From contig NZ_VJNO01000016.1 in the NCBI RefSeq assembly GCF_007096885.1, forward strand, positions 62,001-126,000: a DNA stretch of 64,000 nucleotides, given 5' to 3'. Below are positions 53,095 through 60,890 of this stretch, piece by piece (the stretch's first letter is position 1; the number at the start of each line of letters is the position of its first letter). This stretch comes from Streptomyces sp. 130. GTDB lineage: Bacteria > Actinomycetota > Actinomycetes > Streptomycetales > Streptomycetaceae. The translations under genes and the position numbers were made by a program. The notes under the pieces are model-generated. The model was not told where the DNA came from, ran no database searches, and worked only from the letters and a program-made list of their open reading frames with translations.

Positions 53095-53196
53095 TCAGCG
53101 CTGACCCTGGTAGAGCTTCTTCACGGTCACGGCGGCGAAGGCGAGGACGCCGACGCAGACCAGGACCAGCAGGGCGGAGAAGAATGCCTCAAGCAC
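53095..53196 (-). CDS. 33-aa single-helix membrane protein
   Basis: GTG 53196 is preceded by GAGGAG at about eight bases. The peptide is nearly one transmembrane helix (FFSALLVLVCVGVLAFAAV) with a basic end KKLYQGQR, so it likely sits in the membrane with the C-terminus inside. No family is recognised, but such small proteins are common beside this locus in Streptomyces. Confidence 0.6.
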   Translation of the reverse strand: MLEAFFSALLVLVCVGVLAFAAVTVKKLYQGQR

Positions 53197-53242
53197 GGGG
53201 GGCTCCTCGGACGAGCGGTGTGACGGCCGTACAGGGCAGTAC

Positions 53243-53280
53243 AGGGCCGGGCCCCAGCCTAATGGGTGGGGCCCGGCCCT
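53243..53280 (-). terminator. Terminator of the three-gene membrane-protein operon
   Basis: A perfect 14-bp stem (AGGGCCGGGCCCCA / TGGGGCCCGGCCCT, 10-base loop) lies 26 bases after the end of the leftward operon that starts at 55868. Confidence 0.7.
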
Positions 53281-53305
53281 GCCGTTCCGGGGCGTCCGGG
53301 GCGGG

Positions 53306-54175
53306 TCAGCCCAGGAGCTGGTTCTGCAGGATGACCGTCTGGTGGAACGGGACCCGGGGCGTGCCGCCGCCCTCGCGGGACTGGACGACCAGCGCGACCG
53401 TGTCCCCCGCGACCACATAGCCCGCCCGCACTTGGGCGGAACCGTACGGCTTCGGCTCGCTGAAGACGTACGAGACGGTGGACTCGACCCTTCCTCCGCC
53501 CTTCCAGCTCTCGTCCAGCTTCTGGTCCCCGTGTGTGCCAAGCAGCGGGTCACCGGCCGACGACGCCCCGATGTACCGCTCGTCGCGGAAGGCATCGGCG
53601 TCGTCCGCCGAGCTGAACTGGAGCAGGTAGATCCGGTTGGACGTGCCGTCGGGCATGGTCCAGCCGCGTGCCGCGATGTGCCGCAGGGTCCCTTCGCGCA
53701 GGGTGTCGCCGAGGCTGGGGCGCGCGCTCTTGAGGAACTCGGACGCGAACTGCTCCGTGCTGACCCAGCCGCCCTTGAGCTTCTTGTCCACCGTGGCCCC
53801 GGCCGGCGCGGGCAGCAGCAGCTCGCGCAGGTCGGCGTGGTGGATCTCGGACGGGTTGCCGTCGCTGTAGGGGCGCGGTTTGTCCGCCGGGAGCGCGGGA
53901 AGGGCGAGTGCCGGGTAGTCCCAGCGCCCGTCGTCCTCGGTGGCGAGACCGGGCACGTCGGTGCGCTCCATCGAGGTGATGCCGTACGCCGTACCCGCCC
54001 CGGCCGCGCCGAACACCAGCACGGCGGCGGTCCACCGCGCCACGGCCCGCAGCACCCGGCGCGGAGGGCGGGGCCCCTGCACCACGGGGGCCGGCGGCAT
54101 GGGCGGGAGGTCGGGGGCCGGGGGCGCCGACACGGGCTCCGGCCCGGCCGCGGGCGCGGCCGTCTGCTCGGTCAT
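53306..54175 (-). CDS. Membrane-anchored extracellular protein of unknown function, paralogue 3 of 3
   Basis: 289 aa from ATG 54175, overlapping the previous stop (ATGA). A Pro-rich cytoplasmic N-terminus (about 40 residues), one transmembrane helix (WTAAVLVFGAAGAGTAYGI), and a 220-residue external domain. It shares with its two neighbours the region ADLRELLLPAPAGA, the pattern IYLLQFSSADDADAFRDE and a strand-rich end. No signal or catalytic residues are identified. The three genes probably form a complex or related binding proteins. Confidence 0.7.
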   Translation of the reverse strand: MTEQTAAPAAGPEPVSAPPAPDLPPMPPAPVVQGPRPPRRVLRAVARWTAAVLVFGAAGAGTAYGITSMERTDVPGLATEDDGRWDYPALALPALPADKPRPYSDGNPSEIHHADLRELLLPAPAGATVDKKLKGGWVSTEQFASEFLKSARPSLGDTLREGTLRHIAARGWTMPDGTSNRIYLLQFSSADDADAFRDERYIGASSAGDPLLGTHGDQKLDESWKGGGRVESTVSYVFSEPKPYGSAQVRAGYVVAGDTVALVVQSREGGGTPRVPFHQTVILQNQLLG

Positions 54176-55029
54176 ACGTACTCCCCCGGGGACTTGATGT
54201 GGTTCAGCTGGTCCTTCACCAGTTCGGCGACGGCCGACTTGCGGAACGGCTCGATGCCCGACGCCGAGAAGGTGACCATCACCTCGCCCTCGTACGCCAT
54301 GCAGAACATGCCCTCGATCCGCCGTTCGTCGTCCTTGGGGTCGAGGAAGCAGGAGGCGTTCCGCTTGTGGCCGGCGATCTTCGGGCCGTCGCGCAGGACA
54401 CCGACGCTGTCGAAGAGTTCGTGCCGGAAGTTGTAGAGGTCCCGGATGGCCTTCTTGTCCTTCATCCGCACCAACTGGGTGTCGATGACCAGGTCGTTGT
54501 CGTGCGAGGCGTACGTACGCACGGCCAGGCCCTGGATGCGGAGCTTGTCGATCCGCTTCTCGAACTCCCGCCGCTGCCGGCCCGACAGGCCGCGCCCGCC
54601 GTCCTTCATCTCGGCGGTGGCCGCGGCGCCGCTGAGCTCGGCGTCGTTGCCGTACGTACCGGAGTCCGGGCCGAGCCGGTAGCCGGCCGGGACGGGCAGC
54701 AGCAGCTTGCTCAGCTCGGTGGTGGCCCTGCCCCGCGCCAGGTCCCCGGCGGGGTCCTTGGCGGGTGCGTGGCCGGGCTTCCGCCACAGCTGCGTCGGAA
54801 CGGTGCGGTCCGCGCCGTCGACGGTGACCTTCGTGTACGCGGCGGCGCCGCCGACCGCGGCGAGTACCAGCACGACGGGAAGGACCGCCAGGACCACCCG
54901 GCGCGCCCTGCCCTTGCTCACGGGGGCCTGCGCCGCGAAGGGGTTGCCGTCGTCCACCGGCGGGACGGACTCGGGGGTACGGTCGTCGGCCACCGGCGGG
55001 ACGGGCTCCGGGGTGCGGTCGTCGTTCAC
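54172..55029 (-). CDS. Membrane-anchored extracellular protein of unknown function, paralogue 2 of 3
   Basis: 285 aa. Pro/Val-rich N-terminus with a 12-residue direct repeat (VPPVADDRTPES), one transmembrane helix (VVLAVLPVVLVLAAVGGAAA) and an external domain with TELSKLLLPVPAGYRLGPD, the same motif as in the two sister proteins. Two cysteines (NASCFLDPK and GMFCMAYEG) may form a disulphide. It overlaps both neighbours by four bases, so all three proteins are made in a fixed order and ratio. Confidence 0.7.
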   Translation of the reverse strand: MNDDRTPEPVPPVADDRTPESVPPVDDGNPFAAQAPVSKGRARRVVLAVLPVVLVLAAVGGAAAYTKVTVDGADRTVPTQLWRKPGHAPAKDPAGDLARGRATTELSKLLLPVPAGYRLGPDSGTYGNDAELSGAAATAEMKDGGRGLSGRQRREFEKRIDKLRIQGLAVRTYASHDNDLVIDTQLVRMKDKKAIRDLYNFRHELFDSVGVLRDGPKIAGHKRNASCFLDPKDDERRIEGMFCMAYEGEVMVTFSASGIEPFRKSAVAELVKDQLNHIKSPGEYV

Positions 55030-55868
55030 AGGCGCTCCAGCTGTCGCTCGGCCAGCGTCCGGATGTCCTTCTCGCTGATGGGTGCGCTGTCGAAGATGTG
55101 GATGTCGACCATCACGTCGCCCCGGCTGAAGATCGCCCTGGCCTGGTAGAAGGGCAGGTAACCGGCCTCGCGCTCGGCCGGGAAGACGTAATAGCGGCCC
55201 TCGGCGCTGCCCTTGATCGGGGTGCCCCCATTGCCGGCGGCCCGCTTCTGGGGCATGTACGAACGCTGGTCCTCGGCGAGGGCCGCGGCGGCGGCGCCCG
55301 AGTTGAACTGCACCAGGTACACGTCGGCCGCCCGGTACTCGCCCTTCTTCCAGCTCGCGCCCGCGACCCGGCGGAGGCCCTGGTCGAGGAGGTCGCCGTA
55401 CATGTACTCCTCGTTCTCGAAGTTCATGGCGTAGTTCTCGACCCCCATCCAGCCGTCCTGGGTGAGGGCGGTCAGGCCCTTGTCCTCCTGCCAGCCCTTC
55501 GGCCGGGGCATGATCAGCTTGCGCAGGTCCCCCTCCGTGCGGACCTGGCGGTCCTGCGAGGCCGGCAGCGGGTCGGGCTCCTGGCCGGCGGGCAGGGCCT
55601 TCGCCGGGTACGCCAGGTCCGGCTGCGAGAGCGCGGCCAGGGGCGTCGGGGCGCGGTCGGCCTGAATGCCGTAACCCGTCGCGATGCCGCCGGCCACGCC
55701 GAGCACGGCCGCGGCGGCGATGATCAGGGCCGTACGCCCGCGGGGGCGCCGCTTCACGGAGGCGGCGGGCTCCGCCTCGGCCTCCGGCCGCTCCCCCGCC
55801 CCGGCCGCCTCGGCCGCATCGACGGGCGGCTCGGGCTGCCCGTCGGAAATACTGTCATTCGGATGCAA
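55026..55868 (-). CDS. Membrane-anchored extracellular protein of unknown function, paralogue 1 of 3
   Basis: About 280 aa from TTG 55868, preceded by GGGGGA; an upstream GTG (55883) is possible. Acidic N-terminus, one transmembrane helix (TALIIAAAAVLGVAGGIATG) and an external domain that begins with GDLRKLIMPRPKGWQ and includes VYLVQFNSGAAAAALAEDQ, the shared pattern. It heads the ATGA-linked set of three. It is separated by about 107 bp from the divergent DsrE gene. Confidence 0.68.
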   Translation of the reverse strand: MHPNDSISDGQPEPPVDAAEAAGAGERPEAEAEPAASVKRRPRGRTALIIAAAAVLGVAGGIATGYGIQADRAPTPLAALSQPDLAYPAKALPAGQEPDPLPASQDRQVRTEGDLRKLIMPRPKGWQEDKGLTALTQDGWMGVENYAMNFENEEYMYGDLLDQGLRRVAGASWKKGEYRAADVYLVQFNSGAAAAALAEDQRSYMPQKRAAGNGGTPIKGSAEGRYYVFPAEREAGYLPFYQARAIFSRGDVMVDIHIFDSAPISEKDIRTLAERQLERL

Positions 55869-55975
55869 GTTGGGTCCCCCCACGAGCCCTTGAAGCGCGA
55901 ATTCCGTTATCCGCGCACACAACTGACCCACAGGTCCGGGGCGGGGTTGTGCGGCCGAGGATTACAGTTCCGTAT

Positions 55976-56338
55976 ATGTCGAAGAAGCTCGTGATCAAGG
56001 TGACCGCAGGTGCCGACTCCGCCGAGCGCTGCTCGCAGGCGTTCACCGTGGCGGCGGTGGCCGTCGCCAGCGGGGTGGAGGTTTCGCTCTGGCTGACCGG
56101 GGAATCGGCGTGGTTCGCGCTGCCGGGCCGCGCCGCCGAGTTCGAACTGCCGCACGCCGCGCCCCTGCCGGATCTGATCGAGTCCATCCAGGCGGGCGGC
56201 CGGATCACGCTGTGCACGCAGTGCGCGGCCCGGCGCGACATCACCGAGGAGGACGTCCTGGAGGGCGTGCGGATCGCCGGGGCGCAGGTCTTCGTCAGCG
56301 AGATCATGGCCGACGGGGTGCAGGCGCTCGTCTACTGA
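55976..56338 (+). CDS. DsrE/DsrF-like small sulfur-relay family protein
   Basis: 120 aa from ATG 55976. The DsrE/TusD fold is visible: KKLVIKVTAGADSAERCSQAF, VAVASGVEVSLWLTGESAW and ITLCTQCAARRDITEEDV (in part), with the cysteines in TLCTQCA that may be the sulfur-carrying or metal-binding residues. Function in Streptomyces unknown; a sulfurtransferase and other sulfur-related genes lie just beyond. Confidence 0.78.
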   Translation: MSKKLVIKVTAGADSAERCSQAFTVAAVAVASGVEVSLWLTGESAWFALPGRAAEFELPHAAPLPDLIESIQAGGRITLCTQCAARRDITEEDVLEGVRIAGAQVFVSEIMADGVQALVY

Positions 56339-56365
56339 ACGGCTTCCCGGTCACCGGGAGCCCTC

Positions 56366-56683
56366 TCAGCCGCGCCGCTTCCTGCCGTCCAGCTCGTCCC
56401 ACCACGCGTCCGACTCCGGATCGCCGGTGTCACCCCCGCCCTTGTCCGGCCGGGCGTCGCGGGGCGGCGGCTGCTGCCGCCCGCCGGGCTCGTCCCACCA
56501 GCGGTCCTCCGGCCCCTTGCGGTTGCCGACCATCGCCGCGACGGGCGGGATCACCATCGCGACCACACACATCGCGATGGCGGCGGGCATCGACCAGAGC
56601 CTCACGAAGGCCCAGGCCGAGACGAAGAGGACGAGGCATACGCCCATCAGCACGAAGTAGGCGCGCCGGCGTCGGCGGTACAT
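56366..56683 (-). CDS. DUF3099 membrane protein
   Basis: 105 aa from ATG 56683 (MYRRRRRAYFVLMG). Two transmembrane helices (VLMGVCLVLFVSAWAFV; PAAIAMCVVAMVIPPVAAMV) with a polar tail containing the repeated WWDE motif (RWWDEPGGR, AWWDELDGR). This is the actinobacterial DUF3099 family; function unknown. Tail to tail with the DsrE gene. Confidence 0.82.
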   Translation of the reverse strand: MYRRRRRAYFVLMGVCLVLFVSAWAFVRLWSMPAAIAMCVVAMVIPPVAAMVGNRKGPEDRWWDEPGGRQQPPPRDARPDKGGGDTGDPESDAWWDELDGRKRRG

Positions 56684-56755
56684 GAGTCCAGCGTAGGCCC
56701 GATCGGCCCACTCGGCCGGTCCGGAGCGAACCCGCACGTGGGGCGGGCAGCACGA

Positions 56756-56806
56756 AGGGCCGTACCCGCGCCAGGCAAGCGTCCAAACCCCCTGGGGTAC
56801 GGCCCT
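56756..56806 (-). terminator. Terminator downstream of the DUF1416 gene
   Basis: A 12-bp inverted repeat (AGGGCCGTACCC / GGGTACGGCCCT) with a 27-base partly self-complementary loop, 36 bases after the DUF1416 stop. Confidence 0.6.
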
Positions 56807-56841
56807 CCGGCCGGTCATCGGCTGCGCCGACGGTCGTCGTC

Positions 56842-57129
56842 CTAGACGGCGATGGCCACCTCGGCCAGGCCACCGGTCTGCGCGACGACCGTGCGGTCGG
56901 CGGTGCCGCCGGGCACGAGCGCGCGGACGGTCCAGGTGCCCTCGGCCGCGTAGAAGCGGAACTGGCCGGTCGCCGAGGTCGGGACCTCGGCGGTGAACTC
57001 GCCGGTCGAGTCCAGCAGGCGGACGTAGCCGGTGACGGGCTCGCCGTCGCGGGTCACGCTGCCCTGGATGGTGGTCTCACCGGGCTTGATGCTCGAAGCG
57101 TCGGGGCCGCCGGCCTTTGCTCCACACAT
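56842..57129 (-). CDS. DUF1416 protein paired with sulfurtransferase
   Basis: 95 aa. A single transthyretin/carboxypeptidase-regulatory-like beta domain (TIQGSVTRDGEPVTGYVRLL; FRFYAAEGTWTVRALVPGG) after an N-terminal MCGAKAGGPDAS with the conserved Cys at position 2. It follows the rhodanese gene by 48 bp in the same operon, a conserved actinobacterial pair. Likely part of sulfur metabolism, mechanism unknown. Confidence 0.85.
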   Translation of the reverse strand: MCGAKAGGPDASSIKPGETTIQGSVTRDGEPVTGYVRLLDSTGEFTAEVPTSATGQFRFYAAEGTWTVRALVPGGTADRTVVAQTGGLAEVAIAV

Positions 57130-57177
57130 GGTTCAGTCCTTCTGGTCGGGGGAACGTGCTGGTCCGGGTCGTACGGG

Positions 57178-58023
57178 TTACTTGTTGGCGCCGAGCTCGA
57201 TCGGCACACCGACGAGGGAGCCGTACTCGGTCCACGAACCGTCGTAGTTCTTGACGTTCTCCTGGCCGAGCAGCTCGTGCAGCACGAACCAGGTGAGCGC
57301 GGAGCGCTCGCCGATGCGGCAGTACGCGATGGTGTCCTTCGACAGGTCGACCTGCTCCGTCTCGTAGAGGGCGCGCAGCTCGTCGTCCGACTTGAAGGTG
57401 CCGTCGTCGTTGGCGTTCTTCGACCACGGGATGTTGCGGGCGCTCGGCACGTGGCCGGGGCGCTGCGACTGCTCCTGCGGGAGGTGGGCCGGGGCGAGCA
57501 GCTTGCCGCTGAACTCGTCGGGGGACCGCACGTCGACCAGGTTCTGGGTGCCGATGGCCTTCACGACGTCGTCGCGGTAGGCGCGGATCGACTCGTCCTG
57601 CGGCTGGGCCTTGTACTGCGTGGCCGGGCGGGACGGGACCTCGTCGCCGTCCACGAGGTCGCGGGAGTCGAGCTCCCACTTCTTGCGGCCACCGTCGAGC
57701 AGGCGGACGTCCTGGTGGCCGTAGAGCTTGAAGTACCAGAACGCGTAGGACGCGAACCAGTTGTTGTTGCCGCCGTAGAGGACGACCGTGGTGTCGTTGG
57801 CGATGCCCTTCGCGGACAGCAGCGCCTCAAAACCCGCCTGGTCGATGAAGTCGCGGCGGACCGGGTCCTGCAGGTCCTTGGTCCAGTCGATCCGGATCGC
57901 GTTCTTGATGTGGTTCTTCTCGTACGCGGAGGTGTCCTCGTCGACCTCGACGATGGCGACCTGCGGGTCGTCGATGTGGGCCTCGACCCAGTCGGCGTCT
58001 ACGAGGACGTCACTGCGGCTCAT
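57178..58023 (-). CDS. sseA: Thiosulfate sulfurtransferase (two-domain rhodanese, SseA/CysA type)
   Basis: 281 aa from ATG 58023. Two rhodanese domains: the first inactive (VVLYGGNNNWFASYAFW), the second with the catalytic Cys in IAYCRIGERSALTWFVL. It transfers sulfane sulfur from thiosulfate or 3-mercaptopyruvate to a thiol acceptor. In Streptomyces it is co-transcribed with DUF1416 and preceded by a Cys-containing leader peptide. The name cysA used in some genomes is misleading, as this is not the sulfate ABC ATPase. Confidence 0.92.
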   Translation of the reverse strand: MSRSDVLVDADWVEAHIDDPQVAIVEVDEDTSAYEKNHIKNAIRIDWTKDLQDPVRRDFIDQAGFEALLSAKGIANDTTVVLYGGNNNWFASYAFWYFKLYGHQDVRLLDGGRKKWELDSRDLVDGDEVPSRPATQYKAQPQDESIRAYRDDVVKAIGTQNLVDVRSPDEFSGKLLAPAHLPQEQSQRPGHVPSARNIPWSKNANDDGTFKSDDELRALYETEQVDLSKDTIAYCRIGERSALTWFVLHELLGQENVKNYDGSWTEYGSLVGVPIELGANK

Positions 58024-58183
58024 TGTGTTTCTCCTCCGGGGCAGTCTGCGGCGAGATGGTGCACGGGTCGTGCGTGATGCGGATGTGCGGGGCGCGGGCC
58101 GGGCCCGTGTCCGCGGGCGGCATGCGGGACGGCCCCGACGTGCGGTCGAAGGGCCTGGGAACGCGGGAGACCGGGCGTCCCGC

Positions 58184-58291
58184 TCAGACAGTGCGACAGA
58201 GCATGGCGGCGACGCGGCACAGGTCCACTGCCCGCCGCTTCGTGAGATCCGCCTGACCACCTTGAGGGAGGCCGCCAATAGAGCACTGCAT
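58184..58291 (-). CDS. 35-aa leader peptide upstream of the sulfurtransferase gene
   Basis: ATG 58291 opens a frame ending RRAVDLCRVAAMLCRTV, with cysteines at positions 3, 25 and 32. The RRxVDLxRVAxxLC pattern is that of the short leader peptides found in front of sulfur and cysteine genes in many actinobacteria. It ends 160 bp before the sulfurtransferase start. The start codon is not certain (internal starts exist) but the conserved C-terminus fixes the frame. It probably serves cysteine-responsive attenuation. Confidence 0.72.
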   Translation of the reverse strand: MQCSIGGLPQGGQADLTKRRAVDLCRVAAMLCRTV

Positions 58292-58501
58292 GGGACCGAT
58301 CGTAGGGACGTACGGGCGGACATGTCACCGCTGTGTCGCATAATGAGACAGGATCATCCGTAATACGGAACGAGTTCCGCTACGGCACGAGCGCGGCACG
58401 GTCGCGCGCGACCTCGGGGCGGTCGGCCATCTGCGGACCGGACCGGTCCGTCTCACTATGTGACCGGGCGTCCCGTCGCCCCTGTCCGCTCGCCCACCCG
58501 G

Positions 58502-59197
58502 TCATCCCGCCAGACGCACGTCGGTCCCCGTCACCGATATCTCCAGACCGTCCTCGGTCGGCTGGATGCCCTCCAGCTTCAGGCCGTTCGGCAGCCCGCC
58601 GACCTCGCGCTCGAAGTCGGTCTTCCCGCGGATCAGCTTCTCCAGGCCGGGAATGCCCTCACCCGGCACCTTGTCGGCGTGGACGCGGACGGTGTGGCCG
58701 TCGACCAGGGTGACGGTGGACAGCACGCTGCGCGAGATCGGGCGCCCCAGGAGGGGGACGGTGACCGTCCCGGTCACCTTCACCTTGCCCTTGCCGCCGT
58801 ACGCGACCTCGACGCCGTCGCTGGCGGCCTCGGTCAGGTCCTCGTACGAGATGACGGCCGTCCCGGTGGCGCGGGCGGCGGTGGCGCCGGAGAAGCCGTC
58901 GGTCAGCCGGACGTCGCGCAGTTCGGCGTTCATGGTGGAGATCCGGAGCGTCCGTCCCGCGGCACGCGTCTCGATGCCGGTGATCGTCACGTCGACCTCG
59001 TCCAGCTCGGAGCCGGCGACCTGGGTGAGGAACGGGAAGCCCTTGATGGAGACCTCGGTGGAGCCGATCCGCGCGCCCGGAACCTGCACCCGGTCCTCGG
59101 CCTGCGACTCGGCGATGTTCACCGCCACCCGGTCCACGGCCACGAGCAGCGCCGCCAGGATCACCAGGGCGATGGCCCATATTCGCAGTGCACGCAT
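58502..59197 (-). CDS. LmeA-like (DUF2993) phospholipid-binding protein
   Basis: 231 aa from ATG 59197. An uncleaved signal or anchor (IWAIALVILAALLVAVDRVAV) and a 200-residue beta domain typical of DUF2993: IGSTEVSIKGFPFLTQVAGS, VDVTITGIE and a C-terminal VTGTDVRL. Mycobacterial LmeA is a periplasmic phospholipid-binding protein that supports lipomannan synthesis. In Streptomyces the role is unknown. Confidence 0.8.
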   Translation of the reverse strand: MRALRIWAIALVILAALLVAVDRVAVNIAESQAEDRVQVPGARIGSTEVSIKGFPFLTQVAGSELDEVDVTITGIETRAAGRTLRISTMNAELRDVRLTDGFSGATAARATGTAVISYEDLTEAASDGVEVAYGGKGKVKVTGTVTVPLLGRPISRSVLSTVTLVDGHTVRVHADKVPGEGIPGLEKLIRGKTDFEREVGGLPNGLKLEGIQPTEDGLEISVTGTDVRLAG

Positions 59198-59246
59198 GCC
59201 TGTCCTTCCCCCGCCCTGCCGTCCGTACGGCGTGATCGACGTGCGA

Positions 59247-59277
59247 AAGCCCCCCAACGGTTCCCCGTGGAGGGCTT
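59247..59277 (-). terminator. Hairpin between the low-complexity membrane protein gene and the DUF2993 gene
   Basis: An imperfect hairpin (AAGCCCCCCAACGG with CCGTGGAGGGCTT) lies 42 bases downstream of the stop of the leftward membrane-protein gene and upstream of the DUF2993 start, so it can end the 61784-59319 unit. Confidence 0.5.
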
Positions 59278-59318
59278 CGCCATGCGGATGGAGCGGTACG
59301 GATTCGAGCGCTACGGGA

Positions 59319-60560
59319 CTACGTCAGGAGGCGTCCCAGCACATAGACGGCCGGCGCCGCCGCGGTCAGCGGCAGGGCCACACCCGCCGTCATGTGCACG
59401 AAGCGTGACGGGTAGTCATAGCTCGCGACCCGCAGCCCGACCAGCGCGCAGACCCCGGCGGCGAGGCCGAGCAGCGCACCCTTCGCGCCCAGGTCCGTGG
59501 CCGCCCCCGCCACCGCTCCCGCCCCGGCCGCGACGGCCAGCGCGGCCACCACGGACACCGGCGCGGGCAGCGGCAGCGCCCGTACGATCACGGCGGCGGC
59601 GACCGCGACCGCGCCCACCGTCACGGCGTCCGGGACGGCCGCGAGGTGGCCGGCCGCCAGCACCGCGAGCGCGGCCGACGCGACGGTGGCCATGAGCCCC
59701 TGCATGCGCTCGTCCGCACCGGCCCGGCTGCGCAGCTGGAGGACCACGGTGAGCAGGACCCAGACGCCCAGCGTGCCGATGGTCGCGGCCGGACCGTGCT
59801 CCCGGCCCGCCGCGAGGAGCGCCACATCGGCGACCAGGCCGCCGGCGAACGCCAGCGCGATGCCCTGCCGGGCCGGCCACATGCCGTTGAGCCGGAACCA
59901 GCCCGCCGCCGTCACCGCCTGGAGCAGCACCAGCGGGACGGCCAGGGCGTACGACCCGAGGGCCGCGCCGAGCGCCAGCAGCAGCCCGAGCACCGCGGTG
60001 ATCGCGGCCGGCTGGATTCCCGGCGCGATGATCGGGGAACGCCCCTCGGCCCGGGCGCGCTGCGCGTCGGTGATCCGGGCGTTGCCCAGGGTGGTGGGCG
60101 CGCCGTACCCGTCGGTGCCGGAGGCGACGGGGGCCGGGGCGGGGGCGGGGGCGGGCGGCGCGGGTTCGGCGTGGACCTCGGGCGGCAGCGGGTAGGAGCC
60201 GGTGCCGGCCGGGGCGGCGTGCTGCCCCTGCGGAGCGGGGTCCACGGGGTCCGCCGGGCGCACGGCCGGCTGGTACTGGGTGTCCCAGGTCTGCCCCTGC
60301 CAGGTCTGGGCGCCCTGGTCCGGCTGCCCGGCCGAGGCGTCCGGGTAGTACCCCTGCTGCGGGTACGCCTGCTGCGGGTACGCCTGCTGCTGCGGGTAGC
60401 CGTAGTGCTGCTGGTCCTGCCCGTACGCGTACTGCTGGTCCTGCCCGTACCCGTACTGCTGCTGCGGGTGGCCGTGCTGCTGGTCCTGCCCGTACCCGTA
60501 CGGCGGCTGCTGCTCCGGGCCCTGGCCCGGGTGGTACGGATGCTGCTGATCGTTGCTCAT
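59319..60560 (-). CDS. Polytopic membrane protein with Q/Y/P/G repeat N-terminus
   Basis: 413 aa from ATG 60560. Residues 1-90 are low-complexity repeats of the types YGYGQDQQ and AYPQQ; a Pro/Ala linker follows to about 190. The rest is about ten hydrophobic helices (ITAVLGLLLALGAALGSYAL; VSVVAALAVAAGAGAV) with no transporter motif seen. A cytoplasmic Gln/Tyr-rich tail on a membrane protein may drive clustering. Function unknown. The next gene downstream on the strand is DUF2993; upstream a MoaD-like gene. Confidence 0.72.
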   Translation of the reverse strand: MSNDQQHPYHPGQGPEQQPPYGYGQDQQHGHPQQQYGYGQDQQYAYGQDQQHYGYPQQQAYPQQAYPQQGYYPDASAGQPDQGAQTWQGQTWDTQYQPAVRPADPVDPAPQGQHAAPAGTGSYPLPPEVHAEPAPPAPAPAPAPVASGTDGYGAPTTLGNARITDAQRARAEGRSPIIAPGIQPAAITAVLGLLLALGAALGSYALAVPLVLLQAVTAAGWFRLNGMWPARQGIALAFAGGLVADVALLAAGREHGPAATIGTLGVWVLLTVVLQLRSRAGADERMQGLMATVASAALAVLAAGHLAAVPDAVTVGAVAVAAAVIVRALPLPAPVSVVAALAVAAGAGAVAGAATDLGAKGALLGLAAGVCALVGLRVASYDYPSRFVHMTAGVALPLTAAAPAVYVLGRLLT

Positions 60561-60570
60561 GTGCTGGCGT

Positions 60571-60825
60571 TCACCCTCCTGCGAACGGCGGGAGCACCTC
60601 GACCGTGCCGCCCTCGGCAAGGCGTACGGTCTCATGGCTCCGGGTCCCGACGGGGTCGCCGTCGATGAGGAACGAGCACCTGCGCAGTACGCGGCTCAGC
60701 TCGCCGGGGTGCCGCTCGCGCACCGCGTCGAGCGCCTCCTTGAGGGTCGCGGCGGCGTACGGCTCCTCCGCGGTCCCGGCCGCGGCCTTGGCGGCTGCCC
60801 AGTAGCGGATCGTTCCCGCGGGCAT
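60571..60825 (-). CDS. MoaD/ThiS-family ubiquitin-like sulfur carrier
   Basis: 84 aa from ATG 60825. A beta-grasp protein: IRYWAAAKAAAGTAEEPY at the start, TLKEALDAVRERHP, and the diagnostic C-terminal EVLPPFAGG, whose Gly-Gly is adenylated and thiocarboxylated. It could carry sulfur for molybdopterin, thiamine or another product. There is no MoaE, MoeB or ThiG next to it, so the partner cannot be named. Confidence 0.85.
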   Translation of the reverse strand: MPAGTIRYWAAAKAAAGTAEEPYAAATLKEALDAVRERHPGELSRVLRRCSFLIDGDPVGTRSHETVRLAEGGTVEVLPPFAGG

Positions 60826-60890
60826 GGCGGCGCTCCTTCCGTTGCGTTCCTCCGGTGCCGGTTCGGGGGACACCGGCTCCCCATCATGGT

